From Porogramme epimiltina (taxonomy: Eukaryota > Basidiomycota > Agaricomycetes > Polyporales > Polyporaceae), in assembly GCA_900155495.1 (NCBI GenBank), contig FTLJ01000991.1:1-11967 (forward strand): 11,967 nucleotides of DNA. The letters run 5' to 3'. The notes beneath the pieces are model-generated. The model did not search any database, was not told the DNA's origin, and saw only the letters and a program-made list of their open reading frames with translations. The translations under genes were made by a program, and so were the position numbers. Shown in pieces: positions 7,701 to 11,967 of this stretch. Each line of letters begins with the position of its first letter. Positions within the stretch are counted from its first letter, which is position 1.

Positions 7701-10557
7701 TGTTTTCCCATTTGTAGCTCGGCATGAGATGTCCGATTGTGGCTGACAACTGAGGCTGTGGTCGAATTTTCTTCTCCTTACGAGTCTTGGTCGGTTGAGC
7801 TGGGAGATTCTTGACCTCCAAGGATAGGGACTGTGTAACTATAAAGCAGTATCAATTAGATTTCTTAACCACAGCTTTGCCCCTTCGGGCAGCAATGCAA
7901 CTTGCCTTCACCGCTTTGAGTAGTAATATTGTCCGCATTCTTGAAGTGACGGTTCGGGCCAGACTTAAGGAGAGCCTTTGCAGTGTCAGGTGGTCGTCCA
8001 TCGTTGATCGTCCTCTCTTGAGTCTTCCGCTTCGTGGCAGGAAGAGGGGTGTCGATTATTTCAGGTGATGCCCCACGAGGTGGACGAAACGGCTTCGTGC
8101 GACCGTGAGCTTGTGCAACAAGCTTCCAGGGCTCATGGACACCATATTGAGTGGGGATTCCAACTAATGAAGAGTGAGCATAAGTTGTGTTAGAATATTT
8201 GGTGTGAACGTACCTTGCTCAGCAACCATCCGGCGCTCAAAGTGGCCCAGAAAGGCCTGTACTCCATAGATCCCTTCCATCAGGTCATGCTTCTTCTCTA
8301 CAGCACGGTACAGTCGCCAGTGCATGGACTCTTCCGCATTGGTAGAGTCAGGCATAGAGTCCCATAGCAGGGGATCCATTCGCATGTGTGATTGGAAAAT
8401 CATAGAGGCATGTTCATCGCGTAACCACCAGGACAGCCATGGTTGGATAAGAGGGAAGCGGTGGAGCATCTCCGTGGCCAAACCTTGGAAATGACCGAGG
8501 TCTGGTGATGTGACAAGGCCACTTGCAAGCTTTCTGAACGCGCCCCGCTCCTCTTGGGGGATGACACCACCAATGCGGACGATTCGTGTGATCCCGGTCT
8601 CGAAGTGTTGACGACATCCCTTGAGTAATGATGCTGCAGTAGTGCGAAGCTCGGTAGCCGTTCTGGGGTCCCTTTGAGAGGTTTTGAAAGCAACGAATGC
8701 ATCGATGAAGCCGTTTCTTTCCGCCTGGCTGAAGTCTACTACCTATAATACAGCACATTATGCTTCTGCTAAGAATATATAATAATAACACTCACATTCC
8801 CGAATATAGCATCGTCAGAAGTATGAAGGCCAGTCTGCTCATGCTCCTGTGCTATGATCCGAAAGAGAGCCTGGAAATGAAGACTATAGTGCTTCTCCGT
8901 GGCACCATTCGCATAGGAGAGAAGTCCAGGAACCCAGCAGTGTAGCAGAGGGGAATATACGGAGCTGACAATGAGGAGATTATTGTGGGCCTTCCAGTAG
9001 CCGTGTGCGGCATCCGTAAGGATACCATTGACCGCCTCGTCCGTAATATGCGAAGCCCTCACAAGTTCAGAAACAAGAACGGGGTTTTGCATTGAGATGA
9101 CGGTGGTTTTGCCAATGACGCTCTGGACAATGAAGTCTTCGTTGTCTTCACAGAAGGAGGCGAAAGCTTGAACATTTATTGTGTCTCCGGTGGGATTTGT
9201 CTGAATATACTGTGCCTTTACCTTCTTCCTCTCGTAGCTGATGCGGTCCTTATTGACAAGAGCAGCGGAGATGTCTGCAGCGGAGCATCCCGGACCAGAC
9301 AGTGTAGGGGGTCCGACGAGCAGCTGGAGTGGTCCAGACTTTGGGTGCTGCTCCACAAGATCACGGAATTGAGCTTCCTCCGTTGCAGTAAGGTGTAGAA
9401 TGTATGTCGGCCTGACATGGTTGTGCGTGTTTTTGTGAATGAAGTAAATGCCACCTTTGAAGCAGTAAAGAACTTGAACCGCTGGGCATCTTGGGATAGA
9501 AGAGTGCTGGAGAGAGGACTTGCACAGGACACATTTAGCTTCTAGTTGTCTTTTGCGGTTTGCGAGGGCGATAGCTGGGCGGACGATGATTTTGCAGTCT
9601 GGGTTTGTGCAGGTAATGACACCTAAGCACACACGCCGTGAGATGTATCCGTCTTGCCACCTCTCTGCAGACTTGGTGCCACTATGATTCTTAGAGCCGG
9701 ATGTTCTGCAAGCCCAGTGTACTGGGACGCCAATTTCTCCGTTCTTAGACATCGCTTTGAGCTCCTTGTTGCTGAAGAGACGTTCAAAGTCACCGTCTGG
9801 CCAGTAGTCCCACTCGGAGACTTGAATTATAGTTTGTTAGGTTAACTGACACTGTGTAGTTTGAAAGATAACACTACGCACACTCTGAGGTAGAAGGAGT
9901 ATTCTCAGAATCCTCTTCACTCCCAAGTTGAGTATCAGACCCATCTGACTCTACAGGATCAAGAGTTCGGAGACGTTTGGCCGACTTCTGGTCCAATACC
10001 ATGTCCGCGTCAGTAGACACATGCTGTCTGGGTTTCTGCAAGGAGGTGTTCTTCTGTGATACACACATTCAAATCAATGCGGAACACCTAAAGTTATGAA
10101 GCTCACATGTATCAAGGGAGGAGGTACATTGAGTTTTATTTTTGACGGATTATTGCTCTTCTCATTCATAGGGGATAACTTCCGGTATGCAACAACCTCC
10201 CCTTGAAATGACAGAGTCAAACGGCCATAATTAATGGTAGAAACACCAGATATACCATCTCCCTCAATCACAGGGACATACACTTCTTTTGATGTCGTAT
10301 CTGGGCCTTCAACGTAAACTTCACATCTCCAATGATAGTGTTATAAACTATAACCCACCCTTACAGACAACAGACTTTTTGTTACCAGAGCGAGTGCGTT
10401 TCACCGATCTCTTGGTCCTCCGTTTGTCAGTATCCTCATTAGGAGGACGCTTCTTGAAATAACCAAGAAGATGCCTCGTAAACGCCTTCAATCATAAACA
10501 TGGCTTAGTATGGGTATCGCATAACGACGAAGACACATAAATACTTACCCAGACCAT
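4672..10557 (-). CDS. GCM zinc finger-MULE transposase-USP-like peptidase-PHD finger fusion protein
   Basis: This is the transposase of the surrounding element. Exons in order of transcription are 10557-10549, 10485-10365, 10318-10107, 10053-9882, 9820-8796, 8742-8214, 8163-7912, 7838-7417, 7362-5879, 5826-5604, 5547-4864 and 4797-4672. All phases match and no exon contains a stop, giving about 1,752 residues. Domains (residue numbers from the ATG at 10557): basic region 4-45; GCM/WRKY-type zinc finger about 209-309; MULE DDE core about 390-665; USP-like peptidase about 815-1125; Ser-rich linker 1255-1262; PHD finger 1303-1354; small beta-rich module about 1410-1450; basic tail 1711-1752. Uncertain points: the true start, since no earlier ATG is in frame unless an upstream exon exists (an ATG at 10700 spliced at 10692/10586 would fit); the third-exon acceptor (10318 or 10306); and the exon 7 end (7912 or 7870). 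The protein probably acts in the nucleus, binding the element ends and moving them. Partner proteins are unknown. Confidence 0.88.
5709..5825 (-). other. Small beta-rich module, possibly SH3-like chromatin reader
   Basis: The segment VLVRIGEFWYPARMLQ followed by QWRVRMWRGC has the alternating pattern of short beta strands seen at the start of PWWP, Tudor or BAH-type folds. It follows the PHD finger. Assignment to any one family is a guess from pattern alone. Its exon joins the PHD exon through a 52-base intron (5827-5878) with matching phase. Confidence 0.4.
6043..6198 (-). other. PHD-type zinc finger domain within the transposase
   Basis: The ligand order is C1303-x-C1305-x17-C1323-x2-C1326-x4-H1331-x2-C1334-x16-C1351-x2-C1354, which is C4HC3. 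PHD fingers normally start Cys-x2-Cys; here the first pair is Cys-x-Cys. PHD fingers usually bind histone H3 tails, often methylated at lysine 4. That this one does so is inferred; an aromatic (Tyr, in NEYSH) sits where many have a Trp. Confidence 0.75.
6727..7716 (-). other. USP-like cysteine peptidase domain within the transposase
   Basis: The Cys box reads WENNSCWLDTSLELLWNAL with the nucleophile at C822 (codon 7693-7695). The His box reads RNNHFISRHARS with H1090 (codon 6835-6837), followed by VFAYDDM with D1111 (codon 6772-6774). This Cys...His...Asp order and the YDD after the His match ubiquitin-specific proteases. Cys residues near 1030-1035 (RCTGEHC) may bind zinc. The domain spans the intron at 7363-7416. 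Removing ubiquitin or a relative from a host or self substrate is inferred from the family, not shown. Confidence 0.75.
8287..9164 (-). other. MULE-type DDE transposase core
   Basis: The likely first catalytic Asp is D441 in GILTDAAHGYW, followed by the typical strand LLIVSSVYS and CWVPGLLSYANGATEKHY. The second is D516 in VVDFSQAERNGF, followed at C556 and H559 (GCRQHF) by the C-x2-H pair found between D2 and E in MULE enzymes. The acidic third residue is E650 or E651 in STNAEESMH. The core is split by a 53-base intron (8743-8795). All expected residues are present. Confidence 0.85.
9408..9710 (-). other. GCM/WRKY-type zinc finger (DNA-binding) within the transposase
   Basis: Conserved marks are VCLGVITCTNPDCKIIVRP with C242 and C247, CVLCKSSL with C268 and C271, C283, and a closing HNH at 304-306. 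This is the WRKY-GCM1 arrangement used by many fungal MULE transposases to bind DNA. Binding to the GC-rich ends of this element is inferred. Confidence 0.82.
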
Positions 10558-10559
10558 AT

Positions 10560-10700
10560 TTAGGCCTTTGCGGACGGGTCGGCGTCTTGGGGTGACAAGA
10601 ATTTGAGTAAGATGAGCAGGTCACTGGGAAGGAGAACTGCTAAGCTTCCGCTTGGAAAAATCTGCGGAAAATCTCCTGCATAAACATTACACGACTCCAT
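10560..10700 (-). other. 46-codon upstream open frame or alternative first exon
   Basis: An ATG at 10700 opens 46 codons to a TAA at 10560-10562 in a different frame from the main gene. The peptide includes FPSGSLAVLLPSDLLILLKF. It may be an upstream open frame in the leader. Alternatively only its first 8 bases may be used: a donor at 10692 and acceptor at 10586 would join in phase to RRPVRKGLNMVW at the start of the transposase. Sequence alone does not decide. Confidence 0.35.
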
Positions 10701-11023
10701 ACAACACAGCAATCCAAGGTGATCGAGACTAGGGGGTCAGTGTGGGGGTGGCAGTGTTGGAGAATGTGCACATAGTCGAAGTAGCTTCACAGTATACAGT
10801 GCACAGAACAACCATATATTCTGTACAGGACTAGGAGAATAAATTTCAGAGTGAACACAGGAGAGGGAGAGGATATACTCTGCAATGTTGCAAGCCGTAT
10901 AGTCATCGAAGGCATGCAAACCACAAACTCTGTCCTGCCGGGAAAAGCCGAGTTCTGATCGGTGTCCCTATGAGGCAAGTCCTCGGATTGAGCCTGTATC
11001 CATTAACAGATGTGTACAACATA
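10701..11023. other. Right non-coding flank, likely promoter region of the transposase
   Basis: This lies upstream of the minus-strand gene and inside the element. I see no convincing TATA box or gene. The open frames here are short and lack motifs. Confidence 0.45.
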
Positions 11024-11300
11024 GTGCGCGGCTTGCATGGATGTGCGCGACATAGTGCGCGGCATGCGCAGATGTGCGCGGCATGGTGCGCGGCATGCGC
11101 GGCATGGTGCGCGGCGTGCGCGGTACCGTGCGCGGAGGTGCGCGGAGGTGCGCGGCGTGCGCGGCACACGTGCGCGGCGTGCGCGGAACACGTGCGCGGC
11201 GTGCGCAGCAGCGTGCGCGGCGTGCGCGGCAGGGTGTGTGGCGTGCGCGGCAGGGTGCGCGGCGTGCGCGGCGTGTGCAGATGTACACAGACGTGCGCAG
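11024..11300 (+). repeat. Right internal GC-rich tandem array
   Basis: Roughly twenty copies of GTGCGCGGC and close variants (GTGCGCGGCAT, GTGCGCGGAG, GTGCGCGGCACAC) occur, all in the same orientation as the left array. TGTACA/TGTACAC motifs flank it at about 11013 and 11283. It is about twice as long as the left array and lies about 0.6 kb inside the right end. The Ala/Arg/His-rich open frames on both strands here are repeat translations, not genes. Confidence 0.85.
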
Positions 11301-11803
11301 TGCATTTGCGAATATGTTCAGTAAGTTATAAGGGTGTGCACATCATATTGTAAGTGTGTAGGTGTCCATCTGTAGTTGTACGCTGTGTGCAGTTGCACCT
11401 CTCCTGTCTATTAAATGAGACTCGCGATGCGAGTAAGTATGCACGTGAACAATGTTGGTTGATGCACTGCATGTATAATGACAGGTTTATTATCATTTCG
11501 TACGTGGCATTACAAGCCACCCAGTTGTGTACAGCGTATAGGAGCTAATATAGAGTATAACTAAATGTACTCGAGGCATTGCTAGTACCCTCAATTGCTT
11601 GAACCCACTGTGCCCATAGAATGCACTATTCGCAGACCACTCAATGCGTTTTCGGAGCGTACCTAAGAACACTTAAATATACTATTTCATGAGCCCTATG
11701 CTAAGTGCAGCTACGCCTACCCTCTGCGAGCAAGCATATATATGTGATACCCAAACCGTACAAGCAGACCTACAAGTCGTGAAGCGCCCGCACGAGCGCC
11801 ACC
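11301..11803. other. Non-coding spacer between the two right-hand arrays
   Basis: AT-richer sequence inside the element. I see no gene, RNA or clear regulatory site. Confidence 0.45.
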
Positions 11804-11909
11804 GTGCGCGGAGGTGCGCGGCGGTGCGCGGAGGTGCGCGGCGGTGCGCGGAGGTGCGCGGCGGTGCGCGGCTGTACACCTCCGCGCACCTCCGCGCACC
11901 TCCGCGCAC
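11804..11909. repeat. Right terminal array with foldback structure
   Basis: Seven 10-base units start at 11804, 11814, 11824, 11834, 11844, 11854 and 11864 in strict register, alternating GTGCGCGGAG and GTGCGCGGCG (the last ends CT). After a central palindrome TGTACA (11873-11878) come three inverted units CTCCGCGCAC (11880-11909). The two halves can pair as a long GC-rich hairpin. The inverted outer units are the inner part of the right terminal inverted repeat. Confidence 0.88.
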
Positions 11910-11923
11910 AATTCTTAGGGCCC
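11882..11923 (-). repeat. Right terminal inverted repeat
   Basis: Read from the outside in, it begins GGGCCCTAAGAATTGT and continues into the GCGCGGAGGT units. It matches the left repeat at 36 of 42 positions. It directly abuts the right copy of the 9-bp duplication. Confidence 0.85.
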
Positions 11924-11932
11924 GTGCCAATA
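11924..11932. repeat. Target-site duplication, right copy (GTGCCAATA)
   Basis: An exact copy of 3682-3690, placed immediately outside the right terminal inverted repeat. The remaining 35 bases of the window are host DNA that was next to position 3681 before insertion. Confidence 0.88.
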
Positions 11933-11967
11933 AGTAGAATGGTAGCATGAAGTAATGCACAAGGAAT

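Larger units (their letters stand above)
3691..11923 (-). mobile_element. Complete Mutator-like (MULE) DNA transposon, 8,233 bp
   Basis: Both ends are defined by terminal inverted repeats (3691-3732 and 11882-11923) and by an identical 9-bp duplication outside them. The single large gene inside, on the minus strand, encodes a GCM-type zinc finger joined to a MULE DDE transposase core, so the ends and the enzyme tell the same story. Non-coding flanks are about 1 kb on the left, downstream of the gene, and about 1.2-1.4 kb on the right, upstream. Both contain GC-rich tandem repeats. The intact coding frame and the perfect duplication suggest a young copy. What is seen: ends, duplication and gene. 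What is inferred: that the element is, or recently was, mobile. Confidence 0.87.

Noticed and set aside
7417..7838. A separate peptidase gene independent of the transposase
   Set aside because: The exon joins in phase on both sides through short introns with usable sites, and no start or stop lies between the transposase core and the peptidase.
11024..11300. CRISPR-like array
   Set aside because: Units are directly adjacent, with no unique spacers of constant length, and the intron-rich genes show a eukaryotic genome.
10903..11353. Six or more overlapping open frames over the internal right array
   Set aside because: Low-complexity repeat translations open on both strands; caused by absence of stop codons in GTGCGCGGC units.
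3691..11923. Kyakuja-Dileera-Zisupton (KDZ) or Plavaka-type transposon
   Set aside because: The enzyme has a GCM-type zinc finger and MULE core motifs, no CxC-type Cys cluster was seen, and the 9-bp duplication fits MULE.
11682..11960. Open frames over the right terminal array
   Set aside because: They run through the inverted repeat and out into host DNA; composition-driven, no family motif.

Overview
The window looks like a piece of an Agaricomycete (mushroom or polypore) nuclear genome. Genes are broken by many short introns of about 45-85 bases with GT(G/A)AGT-like donors. The left half carries a DUF6533-type membrane protein, a family typical of these fungi. The right two thirds are one large DNA transposon of a kind common in basidiomycetes.

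Layout. 1-373: possible 3' end of an unrecognised + strand gene. 669-2470: a + strand DUF6533 membrane protein gene with about 11 exons. 2471-3165: no gene seen. 3166-3290: a cluster of CGGGTAC-type palindromes. 3300-3681: CpG-rich sequence, possibly decayed coding DNA. 3691-11923: an 8,233-bp Mutator-like (MULE) transposon bounded by imperfect terminal inverted repeats (36 of 42 positions identical) and an exact 9-bp target-site duplication, GTGCCAATA, at 3682-3690 and 11924-11932. The last 35 bases are flanking host DNA.

Inside the transposon there is one minus-strand gene, spanning at least 4672-10557. I rebuilt it by hand as 12 exons whose splice phases all agree, with no frameshift or in-frame stop, giving about 1,752 residues. 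The domain order is: basic N-terminus; GCM/WRKY-type zinc finger; MULE DDE transposase core; ubiquitin-specific-protease-like cysteine peptidase with its Cys, His and Asp in place; serine-rich linker; C4HC3 PHD finger; a small beta-rich (possibly SH3-like) module; and a very basic tail. The ends of the element are built from GC-rich tandem units of the type GTGCGCGGAG/GTGCGCGGC, and the right end can fold back on itself.

Inferred working: the zinc finger probably recognises element DNA, perhaps the GC-rich end repeats. The DDE core cuts and joins. The peptidase and PHD finger would let the element act on, or read, host ubiquitin and histone marks. The open reading frame, intact catalytic residues and identical target duplication suggest a recent insertion that may still be competent. 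This rests on reading the sequence by eye; no homology search was run.
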